Shown in pieces: positions 13,183 through 21,936 of a stretch of 64,000 nt of DNA. The notes below the pieces were generated by a model. That model worked only from the letters and a program-made list of their open reading frames with translations, had not been told where the DNA came from and did not search any database. The position numbers and the translations under genes were made by a program. The stretch is from NCBI GenBank assembly GCA_013001055.1, contig JABDNH010000015.1:1-64000 (forward strand), given 5' to 3'. Source of the stretch: Sphingomonas sp. (GTDB lineage: Bacteria > Pseudomonadota > Alphaproteobacteria > Sphingomonadales > Sphingomonadaceae). Within the stretch, counting starts at the first letter, position 1; each line of letters begins with the position of its first letter.

Positions 13183-16100
13183 TGGAAGTCCCGGCTTTTG
13201 GGGATGCAGCTAACGTTGCGCGGATGAATCCCGGTGGTGCGTGCCACGGCTTCGGGCACCCTGCCGCTCGAGCCGCCGGCCGGCTCGTCGCCGCGCGCGC
13301 CGGAGGGCGACCATGCGCCGCCCCCGTCGCCGCGTCCCTGGGTGGCAGGCATCAGGTCCTCAGACAGTTCGGTAAGGCGGTGCGTATCGTCCTGCAGACG
13401 CGCCGCGATGACGTGGACGACCGCGTCGTCATGCTGGACAATGCCCGTAACGGTGAGCAGCCGCGCGCCCATTACCACCTTGCGATATTTGTCGAACGCG
13501 TCGGGCCAGACGACGAGGTTTGCGACGCCGGTCTCGTCTTCGATTGTGATGAAGCAGACGCCCTTGGCGCTGCCCGGGCGCTGGCGGATCAGGACGAGGC
13601 CGGAAATGGTCACGCGCCGCCCATAGCGCATCGAACGCAGTTCGGACGCGGTAACCTGCCCGCGCGCGCGGCATTCGGGCCGCAGGAACTGCATCGGGTG
13701 GGCTTTGAGGCTGAGCCGCGTGGTCTGGTAGTCGGTCACGACTTGTTCGGACAGACGCATGGTGGGCAGGCGCACCTGCGTCACCTCCCAGCCTTCATCG
13801 CGCGCATCGGCAAAGGCGAAGAGCGGCAGGCCGGGCGCCTGCTTCAATGCCTTGGCATCCCATAGCGCCTGACGGCGGTCGAGCTTGATCGAGCGGAAGG
13901 CGTCGGCTTCGGCCAGCTTGGTGATCGCGCTCACGCCGGCACCAGTACGCTGGCGGACTTCCTCGACGCTTTCATAAGGGCACTGCGCTCGCGCCGCGAC
14001 GATTCGCGTTGCCGCATCGAGCCTGAGACCGTCGATCAATCGCATGCCGAGGCGGAGCGCCACGCGCGGGGAGGGCGGGGGCAAGCTGTCGGGGGTCCAC
14101 TCCTGGCCGGGCAAGGCGGTCGAACCCCAGCTGCGGCGCTGCGGTTCGGGGACGCGGTCATCCTCGATCACCTCCAGGGTGCAGTCCCATTCGGAATGGT
14201 TCACGTCCACGGGGCGCACTTCGACGCCATGCTCCTTGGCATCGCGCACGATCTGGGCGGGCGCGTAGAAGCCCATCGGCTGCGAGTTCAGCAATGCGGC
14301 GGCAAAAGCGGCGGGGTAGCGCCATTTGAGCCAGCTACTCACATAGACGAGGTGCGCAAAACTCGCGGCGTGGCTTTCGGGAAAGCCATATTCGCCAAAG
14401 CCGCGGATCTGGTGGAAGCAGCGCTCGGCAAAGTCGGCATCGTAACCGCGTTCGACCATCCTCCCCACCATCTTGTCCTGCAGCAGGTCGATGGTGCCGC
14501 GCGAGCGAAAAGTCGCCATCGCCTTGCGCAGTTGGTTGGCCTCGGCGCTCGAAAACTTGGCGGCATCCAGCGCGATCTTCATCGCCTGTTCCTGGAAGAC
14601 CGGGACGCCCAGCGTGCGTTTCAAGATGCTTTCGAGTTCATCGGCGGGGCCGTAGCGTGGATCGGGGCAGGGAAAGACGACAGATTCCTTACCCTGCCGC
14701 CGCTTGAGGAAGGGGTGCACCATGTCGCCCTGGATCGGGCCGGGGCGCACGATCGCGACCTCGATGACGAGATCGTAAAATTCGCGCGGGCGCAGGCGCG
14801 GGAGCATGTTCATCTGCGCGCGGCTTTCGATCTGGAAGACGCCGAGGCTGTCGCCCTCGCACAACATATCGTAGACGCCCGGTTCTTCCTGCGGGATGGT
14901 GGCGAGCGTCCATTTTTCGCCCTGGTGCTGCTCGATCAGGTCGAACGCCTTGCGGCAACAGGTCAGCATCCCCAGCGCCAGCACGTCGATCTTGAGAATG
15001 CCAAGATCTTCGATGTCGTCCTTGTCCCATTCGATAAAGGTGCGATCCGCCATCGCGCCATTGCCGATGGGGACGGTTTCGGTGAGCGGGCGCTGGGTGA
15101 GGATGAAACCGCCCACATGCTGCGACAGGTGCCGCGGCATGCCGATCAATTGCTCGGCCAGTAGCACCACGCGCCTGAGATGCGGATCGTTCAGATCGAG
15201 CCCGGCTTCGGCGACGCGTTCGTCGCGCATCTCGCTTTCCATCGACCCCCAGAAGGTCGCCGCAATGGCGGCGCACACATCTTCGGAAAGGCCCATCACC
15301 TTGCCGACCTCGCGGATGGCCATTCGCGGGCGATAATGAATGACGGTCGCGGCGATGCCGGCGCGCGCGCGGCCATATTTGGCATAGATGTGCTGGATCA
15401 CCTCCTCGCGCCGCTCATGTTCGAAATCGACGTCGATATCGGGAGGCTCCTTGCGCTCCTCGCTGATAAAGCGTTCGAACAGAAGGTTGGTGGTCGACGG
15501 ATCGACCGCGGTAACGCCGAGGCAGTAGCAGACCGCGCTGTTGGCCGCGCTGCCGCGCCCCTGGCACAGGATCGGCGGATCGAGGCTGCGGGCAAAGGCG
15601 ACGATGTCGTGAACGGTGAGGAAATAGCGCGCAAAGTCTAGGCGATCGATCAGCGTCAGTTCCTTGTTCAGCTGGGCGCGTACCTTGGTGGGGACACCGC
15701 CGGGATAGCGCCGGTCGGCACCCTCCCAGGTGAGCGCGACCAGATGTTCCTGCGGGGTGCGCCCGTGGGGACAGGTTTCCTCAGGGTACTCGTAGCGCAG
15801 CTCATCGAGGCTGAAGTGGATAGCATCGGCGAACGTGCGCGTGGCGCGGATCGCGTGCGGCCAGCGATCAAACAAGGCGATCATGTCTTCGGGGCTCTTG
15901 AGGTGACGTTCGGCATTGGCGTGGAGGTGCCAGCCCGCGTCCGCCAGCTTCACCTTCTCGCGGATGCAAGTGATGACGTCCTGCAAGGGGCGCTTTTCGG
16001 GCGCGTGATAATGCACGTCGTTGGTCGCGAGAATGGAGAGGCGATGCGCGCGGGCAAGACGGTCCAGCCGTTCGATCCGGGCGCGATCGTCACCGCGATA

Positions 16101-16637
16101 GAGGTACGCAGCGCCGATATGCTGCATTTGCGGGAGCACCTTCGAGAGCGTCGGCAGCTGGCTTGCAAAATCGTCGAGATCGTCGCCGGGCATGGCGATG
16201 AAGGCGATACCCTGCGCCTGCGCGGCGATTTCCATTAGCTTCAGGTCGCATTCGCCCTTCTCGCAGCGCATCTTGCCCATGCTGAGGAGCGAGGAGAGGC
16301 GCCCATAGCCTTCGCGGTTGAGCGGGTAGGCGAGGAGCTGCGGCGCATCGACAGGGCATAGGCGGCAGCCGATCAGCGGGCGCATCCCGGCGGCCTTCGC
16401 GGCGCTATGGATGCGCACCACGCCGGCCAGCGTATCGCGGTCGGCAACCCCGATGGCGTCCATGCCTTTTTCCAGCGCGGTAAGAACGAGCTCGATCGCA
16501 TCTGATGCACCGCGCAGGAAGGAAAAGGGCGTGGTGATGCCAAGCTCGACATAGGGCGCGCGCTCCGGTCTGGACGGTGCGGCGCCATCATCGAGCAGCA
16601 GGCGTTTCCGGGCGAAAGAAGGTGTCTTGTCGGGCAT
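13179..16637 (-). CDS. dnaE2: Error-prone DNA polymerase III alpha subunit DnaE2 (ImuC)
   Basis: This translesion polymerase works with ImuA and ImuB in SOS mutagenesis. The protein is 1152 aa. From N to C: a PHP domain (YVELGITTPFSFLRGAS, with the usual His of this motif replaced); the polymerase catalytic aspartates in PPDIDVDFEHERR; palm and fingers with GRGSAANSAVCYCLG; and a C-terminal OB fold (VTISGLVLIRQRPGSAKGVCF) ending in the family tail IPKSRDFH. A Gly/Pro/Arg-rich insert of roughly 30 residues lies just before that tail. Its ATG overlaps the imuB stop as TGATG. Confidence 0.95.
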   Translation of the reverse strand: MPDKTPSFARKRLLLDDGAAPSRPERAPYVELGITTPFSFLRGASDAIELVLTALEKGMDAIGVADRDTLAGVVRIHSAAKAAGMRPLIGCRLCPVDAPQLLAYPLNREGYGRLSSLLSMGKMRCEKGECDLKLMEIAAQAQGIAFIAMPGDDLDDFASQLPTLSKVLPQMQHIGAAYLYRGDDRARIERLDRLARAHRLSILATNDVHYHAPEKRPLQDVITCIREKVKLADAGWHLHANAERHLKSPEDMIALFDRWPHAIRATRTFADAIHFSLDELRYEYPEETCPHGRTPQEHLVALTWEGADRRYPGGVPTKVRAQLNKELTLIDRLDFARYFLTVHDIVAFARSLDPPILCQGRGSAANSAVCYCLGVTAVDPSTTNLLFERFISEERKEPPDIDVDFEHERREEVIQHIYAKYGRARAGIAATVIHYRPRMAIREVGKVMGLSEDVCAAIAATFWGSMESEMRDERVAEAGLDLNDPHLRRVVLLAEQLIGMPRHLSQHVGGFILTQRPLTETVPIGNGAMADRTFIEWDKDDIEDLGILKIDVLALGMLTCCRKAFDLIEQHQGEKWTLATIPQEEPGVYDMLCEGDSLGVFQIESRAQMNMLPRLRPREFYDLVIEVAIVRPGPIQGDMVHPFLKRRQGKESVVFPCPDPRYGPADELESILKRTLGVPVFQEQAMKIALDAAKFSSAEANQLRKAMATFRSRGTIDLLQDKMVGRMVERGYDADFAERCFHQIRGFGEYGFPESHAASFAHLVYVSSWLKWRYPAAFAAALLNSQPMGFYAPAQIVRDAKEHGVEVRPVDVNHSEWDCTLEVIEDDRVPEPQRRSWGSTALPGQEWTPDSLPPPSPRVALRLGMRLIDGLRLDAATRIVAARAQCPYESVEEVRQRTGAGVSAITKLAEADAFRSIKLDRRQALWDAKALKQAPGLPLFAFADARDEGWEVTQVRLPTMRLSEQVVTDYQTTRLSLKAHPMQFLRPECRARGQVTASELRSMRYGRRVTISGLVLIRQRPGSAKGVCFITIEDETGVANLVVWPDAFDKYRKVVMGARLLTVTGIVQHDDAVVHVIAARLQDDTHRLTELSEDLMPATQGRGDGGGAWSPSGARGDEPAGGSSGRVPEAVARTTGIHPRNVSCIPKSRDFH

Positions 16638-18295
16638 CAGGCAAACAGCCCATGGATGTACCAGGCGGGGTCGCCGCCACGTCCGTCGCCGTGCAGGCCC
16701 TCGCGGAAAATCCAGTAGCGGCGGCCAGCCTGGTCCTCGACGCGGTAATAATCGCGCAGGCGCGCCGGGCGGAATTCGCGCCACCATTCGGGGGCGATCC
16801 GTTCAGGACCTTCGACCTTCCTGATATCGTGGACCGCACGGCGCCAGACGAAGCGGCGCGGCAGGCCTTCGGGAGTGGCGTAGAGGACGCCGATGGCCTC
16901 AGGGCGGTCGAGCAGGCGCTGCGGGCGGGGGGCCTGCACGGGCGCCTTGTCTTCGCCCGCTCCATCGTCGAGCGCGGGACGCCAGCTTGCGCTGCGCTCG
17001 GGCAGGTGACTGGAGGCGCGATGCGGGCGGGTTACGGCATCATCGCCCAGCTTGGCGGTGATACGATCGACCAGCCGGCCGACCTCGACTGCTTGCGGCA
17101 CCTTGCCATCGAGCGCGTCCTGCGCCGCATCCAGTCGTTCGGTCCATGGCGCAACCAGCGCGACCGCATCGACGCCATAACCGGGGTCGAGCGCCTCGGC
17201 CTTTTCGCCAAGGAGGCGGTTCAGATGCGGGATTTCGCGCGTGGGGAAGGCGGTGGCGGCCTCGATGCGGTGGATCGATCCGTCGACACGGTAGGCAATC
17301 AGCGCCAAGCGTCGTGCACCAAGGCGGCGGTCCTCCAGTTCGCGCGCCAGTTCGGGGACGAGGCGGCGGAGCGCTTGCGGCCCTGCCGCGGGATCGGTCA
17401 CCGGCTCCTTGAAGCGCGCCAGCGCGCGGGGCGGGGACAAGACCCTGGTGGGGGTGAGCGGCTCGCTCGCCTTGCCCAGCGCCTTGTCGAGCGCATCGAG
17501 AGGGTTGTCCTTGTCGCGGAAGCGGCGCGCGAGGCTACGCCGCTCGATCCCGGCCAGCATCCCGATCGTCTTGAGGCCGAGGCGTTGCAGCGTGCGCACG
17601 ACTTCGGGGCCGATGCGCAGCGCTTCGATGGGGAGCGGTGCGAGCACGCGGGCGATCTCGCCCTGCACTGCACGGCGGCGGCCGGTGGGGCCGAGCATGC
17701 GCGGATGTGGGGGAGAGGAGTGTGTCGAATGGCTCCTCTCCCCGCCCTCCCTGCTGCGACGCAAGGAGGGGCTGTCGAATGACGCCCTGATGTCATCTGG
17801 GCCATAACGGGCGAGCGCCCAGGCGGCGCCGGGCGTGGGTGCCATGGCGGCGCGCGCGGTGAGACCGAGATCGGAGAATTTGGCTTCGATCTCGAACAGC
17901 ATTTTCGCCTCGCCGCCGAACAGGTGCGCCGCGCCGGTGGCATCGAAGCGCAGGCCATCCGCGCCATCGACTTCGACCAGCGGCGACCAGCGCCCCGCCC
18001 AGCGCCCTAGCCGCTCGACCAGTGCCCGGTCGCCGGAAAGATCGGCAGGGATGGCAATCAGCGACGGCGCAACGGCGCGGGCATCGGTTAGGCGCTGGCC
18101 AGCGCGCGCGCCCGCTTGGGCGGCGGCGCGGGTAACGGCGTGGATGAGGAGGCCATGCGATCCCTCCCGGGTCAGCACGATCGGGGCGTCAACCGGATGC
18201 GATGCGCCGCCCAGCTTTTGCCAGCGCTCCACCGACAGTCGGGGCAGCCAGATCGAGACGAAACGGGGATCGGGGCGAGGCGGCGTCCGGCTCAT
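16637..18295 (-). CDS. imuB: ImuB, Y-family polymerase-like mutagenesis protein
   Basis: This is the inactive Y-family homologue that links DnaE2 to the beta clamp during translesion synthesis. The protein is 552 aa, somewhat long. FVSIWLPRLSVERW starts the catalytic-like domain and RWAGRWSPLVEVDGADGLRFDATGAAHLFGGE is typical of ImuB; the catalytic acidic triad of true Y polymerases is missing, as in the family. ATG 18295 is chosen by homology and lies inside the 3' end of imuA (107-nt overlap). Residues ~175-196 are encoded by a palindromic DNA element and look foreign to the fold. Confidence 0.92.
   Translation of the reverse strand: MSRTPPRPDPRFVSIWLPRLSVERWQKLGGASHPVDAPIVLTREGSHGLLIHAVTRAAAQAGARAGQRLTDARAVAPSLIAIPADLSGDRALVERLGRWAGRWSPLVEVDGADGLRFDATGAAHLFGGEAKMLFEIEAKFSDLGLTARAAMAPTPGAAWALARYGPDDIRASFDSPSLRRSREGGERSHSTHSSPPHPRMLGPTGRRRAVQGEIARVLAPLPIEALRIGPEVVRTLQRLGLKTIGMLAGIERRSLARRFRDKDNPLDALDKALGKASEPLTPTRVLSPPRALARFKEPVTDPAAGPQALRRLVPELARELEDRRLGARRLALIAYRVDGSIHRIEAATAFPTREIPHLNRLLGEKAEALDPGYGVDAVALVAPWTERLDAAQDALDGKVPQAVEVGRLVDRITAKLGDDAVTRPHRASSHLPERSASWRPALDDGAGEDKAPVQAPRPQRLLDRPEAIGVLYATPEGLPRRFVWRRAVHDIRKVEGPERIAPEWWREFRPARLRDYYRVEDQAGRRYWIFREGLHGDGRGGDPAWYIHGLFA
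17709..17772. repeat. Double-hairpin palindromic element inserted in imuB
   Basis: Hairpin A has perfect 11-bp arms, GGGGAGAGGAG (17710-17720) and CTCCTCTCCCC (17733-17743), with a 12-nt loop. Hairpin B follows at once: CCCTCC (17745-17750) pairs with GGAGGG (17765-17770). TGTCGAATG occurs in the loop of A and again just after B. The element reads through in frame as a Ser/Arg-rich stretch in ImuB. It resembles the small intergenic palindromes of sphingomonads in style; no database comparison was made. Confidence 0.7.
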
Positions 18296-18950
18296 GGACA
18301 ATTTTCCACTGCCCGGGCGGATGACCGCGCGCCCTGAACAGGTCGACGTTCCACGCGGGCTTCCCCGGTGCCTTGGCGTCGAGCGGATTGGCAAGGCTGG
18401 GCGCACTTTCCAGCCGCCAGCGAAAGCGCGCGCCCGACAGGTTGGCGCCGCCCGCGCCCACGCGCACCAGCCAGCAGGGCACGCCGCTTTTCTCGGCGGC
18501 AAAGGCTAACCGCCGCGTCGCGGTGAAGTCGAGCGCGGAAGGTTCGGCCCACAGTTCGCCGATCACGGCGCCTAATGCGTCGCATCGAAGTCCCTCCTCC
18601 ATGGCCCACAAAGCGGACTTGGCATCGCGCGCGCTGACATGGACAAGGTCGAGGCCCGGCAGTCCCGGCGCATGGACGCGCCCGGCTTCGATGATCGCCA
18701 TGCGTTCCTGGACCCACAGGATCGGCCCATTTCCAAGCTGCGCGGCGATAAAACCGGCCCAGCCGGCATCGCGCGGATGGTTGGAGAAAACCTCGCACAG
18801 CGTCGGTTTCGAAGGTGCAGGCAGCCGCCAGCGCTCACCGCCCGGCTTCTCCGGGGGCGTCGATTGAGGCCGTACGGATCCGCCTGCCGCAGCGTCGATC
18901 GACGCCAAAGCAGCGCGGCCGCCGGCGATGAAGGACACAGCTTCAACCAC
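18189..18950 (-). CDS. imuA: ImuA, SulA/RecA-like mutagenesis protein
   Basis: The first gene of the SOS mutagenesis cassette. The 253-aa product is a RecA/SulA-fold protein needed with ImuB and DnaE2 for damage-induced mutagenesis. Recognisable parts are PILWVQERMAIIEAGRVHAPGLPG, the segment ALWAMEEGLRCDALGAVIGELW, and FRLDLAAPTVGG near the end. The Walker A lysine of RecA is not present, as is usual in ImuA. The start is GTG at 18950, 18 nt from an SOS box. The gene overlaps imuB by 107 nt, so the three genes form one transcript. Confidence 0.88.
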   Translation of the reverse strand: MVEAVSFIAGGRAALASIDAAAGGSVRPQSTPPEKPGGERWRLPAPSKPTLCEVFSNHPRDAGWAGFIAAQLGNGPILWVQERMAIIEAGRVHAPGLPGLDLVHVSARDAKSALWAMEEGLRCDALGAVIGELWAEPSALDFTATRRLAFAAEKSGVPCWLVRVGAGGANLSGARFRWRLESAPSLANPLDAKAPGKPAWNVDLFRARGHPPGQWKIVHEPDAASPRSPFRLDLAAPTVGGALAKAGRRIASG

Positions 18951-18968
18951 ACGACTCGCACCATTTAT

Positions 18969-18983
18969 GTTCTAGTTTTGTTC
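18969..18983 (-). promoter_or_regulatory. LexA (SOS) box of the imuA-imuB-dnaE2 operon
   Basis: The sequence GTTC-TAGTTTT-GTTC is an exact match to the alphaproteobacterial LexA site GTTC-N7-GTTC (GAAC-N7-GAAC on the coding strand). It lies 18 nt upstream of imuA, with no other gene between. This predicts LexA repression and induction by DNA damage. Confidence 0.88.
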
Positions 18984-19021
18984 TTTTCTCTCGACAGGGG
19001 GGTCGGAGTCAAGCGCGCGAA

Positions 19022-19825
19022 TTAACGACCGCGGATTCGATCGCGCTTGCGCCACATCCCCTTGGTGGGAGGAGCGCCTTCATGCTCCGCCAAGAAATCA
19101 TGCATGTGGCGCATGATCTGCGATAATGCGGGGCGCCAGATGGCAAAGCCCATATGGTGGGTATCGATCTCGATGGCGCAGTCGCAATGCCCGTCTTCCC
19201 CGCGTGCGGCGTGCGGCGCGACGATCCCGTCCTTACGCGACCAGAAAGCCATCGTCGGCACGGGTGGCTTGTGCTCGAACCGCTCGAACGGCGGCTCGTT
19301 CACGTCGTGACCCGCTACCCGTTCATACAGCCAGCGGACATTGTTATTGGTCTTCAGGTCGCCGCAAAAGGGCGAGGCAAGCGTCGCCACCGCGCGGACC
19401 TTGTCGGGGTAGCGGTGCGCCAGTTCGCGTGCGTAAAGTCCGCCCAGGCTCCAACCGACGACCATCACCTTGCTGCCGCCACCGATCATATCGAGCCGCG
19501 CTTCGAGTTCTTCCAGCAAGCCCGCACGCGCGCCCTTGTTCATGCCAAGACCCCACGGATGCACTCGCCAGCCATGACGCGCCAGCGCGCGGCGCAACTG
19601 CTGGGTCGAGCGATCGGTCGACATGAAGCCGGGTAGAACAATCGCTGGCGGGCCGCTTTTACGGCCCTTGGGCTCTACCTTTTCCCAGTGCGTGAGGTTA
19701 CGCGGAAGCTGCCAGAGGAACTCGCGCGTGCGATGCCACCCCGACGGCGCGATGGTGTCGGGGTCGATTGCCGGCGGCGGCACCGTGGCCGTCGCGCCAA
19801 CGGACTTGTTACGCGACCAGAACAT
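19022..19825 (-). CDS. Alpha/beta hydrolase, first of a paralogous pair
   Basis: A 267-aa alpha/beta-hydrolase-fold protein. The oxyanion region is AIVLPGFMSTDRST, the nucleophile elbow is VVGWSLGGLYAREL with a serine nucleophile, and a later DTHHMGF could supply the catalytic His; an acid is plausible in WSRKDGIVAP. There is no signal peptide, so it is probably cytoplasmic. It is closely similar to the next gene upstream (LPGFxSxDR, VVGWSLGG, YPDKVRAVATLASPF), with a 57-bp gap between them. The substrate is unknown. Confidence 0.8.
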   Translation of the reverse strand: MFWSRNKSVGATATVPPPAIDPDTIAPSGWHRTREFLWQLPRNLTHWEKVEPKGRKSGPPAIVLPGFMSTDRSTQQLRRALARHGWRVHPWGLGMNKGARAGLLEELEARLDMIGGGSKVMVVGWSLGGLYARELAHRYPDKVRAVATLASPFCGDLKTNNNVRWLYERVAGHDVNEPPFERFEHKPPVPTMAFWSRKDGIVAPHAARGEDGHCDCAIEIDTHHMGFAIWRPALSQIMRHMHDFLAEHEGAPPTKGMWRKRDRIRGR

Positions 19826-19882
19826 ATTGCCAACATGGGGCCAACCTGCAGCAACATCAAGGCAAACGGCGGAAAAGCGGGC

Positions 19883-20602
19883 TTATTTGTCGACGAACGT
19901 ACGGATTTCGCTGACAACGCGTCTCAGCATGGGGCGCGATTTGCCGATCCGCATATGCCCGCAAGGGAGCATCACGACACGGTCGCATTCGTCGCGCAAA
20001 CCGATCTGTGCGCGCTGGGCGACGAGGCCGTCTTTCGCCGCCACGATGCTCATCGTGGGGACAGGGGGCTTGTCGGGTATCTGCTCGACCGGCGGATCAT
20101 CGACGCAATGACCGGCGACGAGCTCATATTCGCGCCAGACGTTGTTGAGCTTGCGATGCCCCGAGAAAGGCGAGGCAAGCGTGACGATCGCACGCACCTT
20201 GTCGGGTCGCCGTCGCGCCAGCTCTCGCCCCATTACGCCGCCCAGGCTCCAGCCGACGACCAGTGCCCGCCGGTCGCCGCGAATGGCGTCGAGCCGGGCT
20301 TCGAGGTCATCCAAGATGCCTTCATAGGCGCCGTTATTGCGCCCGTGCCCCCAGCCGTGCACTCGCCAGCCATCGCGCGCGAGAAAACGGCGCAGTTCAA
20401 GCGTCGTGCGATCGCTCGACAGGAAACCGGGAATGACCAGCGTGGGGATGCCGTCTTCGGGTCCGCGCGGTCCAAGGTGGCCGATATGCCGTCCCATGCG
20501 CAGGAGGTGGCTGGAAACATCAATGGCGCGCGCAATCAGGCTCGGAATGTCTTCGCCTTCGCCCTCTTTCAGGGCCGAGCGTCCGTCGTCAGAGATACTC
20601 AT
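19883..20602 (-). CDS. Alpha/beta hydrolase, second of a paralogous pair
   Basis: A 239-aa paralogue of the neighbouring hydrolase. It shares TLVIPGFLSSDRTT, the nucleophile elbow VVGWSLGGVMGREL, PDKVRAIVTLASPFSG and a CGHMRIG stretch where the catalytic His would be. ATG 20602 overlaps the serS 3' end by 14 nt; an in-frame ATG at 20620 is possible. No export signal is seen. The pair looks like a tandem duplication co-transcribed after serS. The function is unknown; lipase- or esterase-type hydrolysis is the general expectation of the fold. Confidence 0.78.
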   Translation of the reverse strand: MSISDDGRSALKEGEGEDIPSLIARAIDVSSHLLRMGRHIGHLGPRGPEDGIPTLVIPGFLSSDRTTLELRRFLARDGWRVHGWGHGRNNGAYEGILDDLEARLDAIRGDRRALVVGWSLGGVMGRELARRRPDKVRAIVTLASPFSGHRKLNNVWREYELVAGHCVDDPPVEQIPDKPPVPTMSIVAAKDGLVAQRAQIGLRDECDRVVMLPCGHMRIGKSRPMLRRVVSEIRTFVDK

Positions 20603-21851
20603 CGCCGCCCATGATCGCATGGATCGCAGGCGGAAGCTTCACCTTTCCGTCGGCCGTCTGGTGGTTTTCGAGGAACGGCACCAGGATGCGCGGGCTCGCA
20701 AGTGCGGTATTGTTGAGCGTATGCGCGAATAGCGGTTTGCCATCCTCACCGCGATAGCGAAGGTTGGCGCGGCGTGCCTGCCAGTCGTGCAGGGTCGAAC
20801 AGCTGTGCGTTTCACGATACTTGCCGAGGCTGGGAACCCAGCTTTCGATGTCGTTCATGCGAAACTTGCCAAGGCCCATGTCGCCCGTCGATGTTTCGAT
20901 GACCTGGTACGGGATTTCCATCGCCTTCAGCAGGCTTTCGGCTGCGGCAAGCAGCTTGGCGTGCCACTCGGCACTGACCGCCTCGTCGGCTTCGCAAATC
21001 ACATATTGTTCGACCTTGACGAACTGGTGGACGCGCAGGAGCCCGCGCACGTCGCGGCCAGCGCTTCCCGCCTCTCGGCGGAAGCATGGGGAATAGCCGG
21101 CGTAGAGCACGGGCAGCCGGTCGGCTTCGAGGATTTCGCCCGAATGTAGCCCGGTCAGCGCCACCTCCGCGGTACCGGCCAGGAACATTTCGTCCTTTTC
21201 CAGCTCGTAGGTTTCCTCGCGGTGGCCGGGAAACTGGCCCTGGCGAATGAAGGCGTCTTCGCGCGCGATCGCAGGCACGGTGATCGGGTCGAACCCGTTG
21301 CCCATGAGGGTTTCAAACGCCCACGCCATCAGCTTTTGTTCAAGCAATGCCAGGCGGCCCTTGAGGCAGTAGGTACGGCTGCCCGAGACCTGCACGATGC
21401 GGCTCAAATCGGCCCAGCCATTCATCTCCATCAGTTCGACATGATCGCGCGGCTCGAAGTCGAACTCGGGCTTTTCGCCTTCCGTGCGGATGACCGTGTT
21501 ATGGCTTTCATCGGGACCGAGGGGCGCGCCGTCCCACGGGATGCCCGGCATTTGCAGCATCATCGCTTTCAGATCGGCCTGCTTGTCAGCGACGGCTTCT
21601 TCGAGCTCGCTGGCTTTGTTGCCCGCTTCCTTCGAACGGCGGCCTAGCTCGGCTTTCTCCTCGGGTGCGGCGTCCTTGAACTTTGCCGAGATTGCATTGC
21701 GTTCGGCGCGCAGCTCATCGATCTGCGTTTTCGCCCCGCGCACCTCTTCCTCGAGCGCGAGGAAATGGTCGAGATCAAGATCGACATTCTTGGCGGCCAT
21801 GGCCTTGCGAACGACGTCCGGATTGGCCTTGATGAAATCCATTGCAAGCAT
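20589..21851 (-). CDS. serS: Seryl-tRNA synthetase
   Basis: It charges tRNA-Ser and tRNA-Sec with serine in the cytoplasm. The protein is 420 aa, a usual length. It begins with the long antiparallel coiled-coil arm (residues ~30-100), followed by the class II core: motif 2 CFRREAGSAGRDVRGLLRVHQF and motif 3 NTALASPRILVPFLENHQ. ATG 21851 is preceded by AGGGAG at 5-nt spacing; further open frame upstream lacks homology. The two hydrolase genes follow on the same strand. Confidence 0.97.
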   Translation of the reverse strand: MLAMDFIKANPDVVRKAMAAKNVDLDLDHFLALEEEVRGAKTQIDELRAERNAISAKFKDAAPEEKAELGRRSKEAGNKASELEEAVADKQADLKAMMLQMPGIPWDGAPLGPDESHNTVIRTEGEKPEFDFEPRDHVELMEMNGWADLSRIVQVSGSRTYCLKGRLALLEQKLMAWAFETLMGNGFDPITVPAIAREDAFIRQGQFPGHREETYELEKDEMFLAGTAEVALTGLHSGEILEADRLPVLYAGYSPCFRREAGSAGRDVRGLLRVHQFVKVEQYVICEADEAVSAEWHAKLLAAAESLLKAMEIPYQVIETSTGDMGLGKFRMNDIESWVPSLGKYRETHSCSTLHDWQARRANLRYRGEDGKPLFAHTLNNTALASPRILVPFLENHQTADGKVKLPPAIHAIMGGDEYL

Positions 21852-21936
21852 GGCTGCTCCCTGCTCGAAAGACGCAGCGCTTGCAAGGGCGCGCGAACGC
21901 CCGCTAACGCAGACCTTCGTAACAGGGAGTGAGTGC

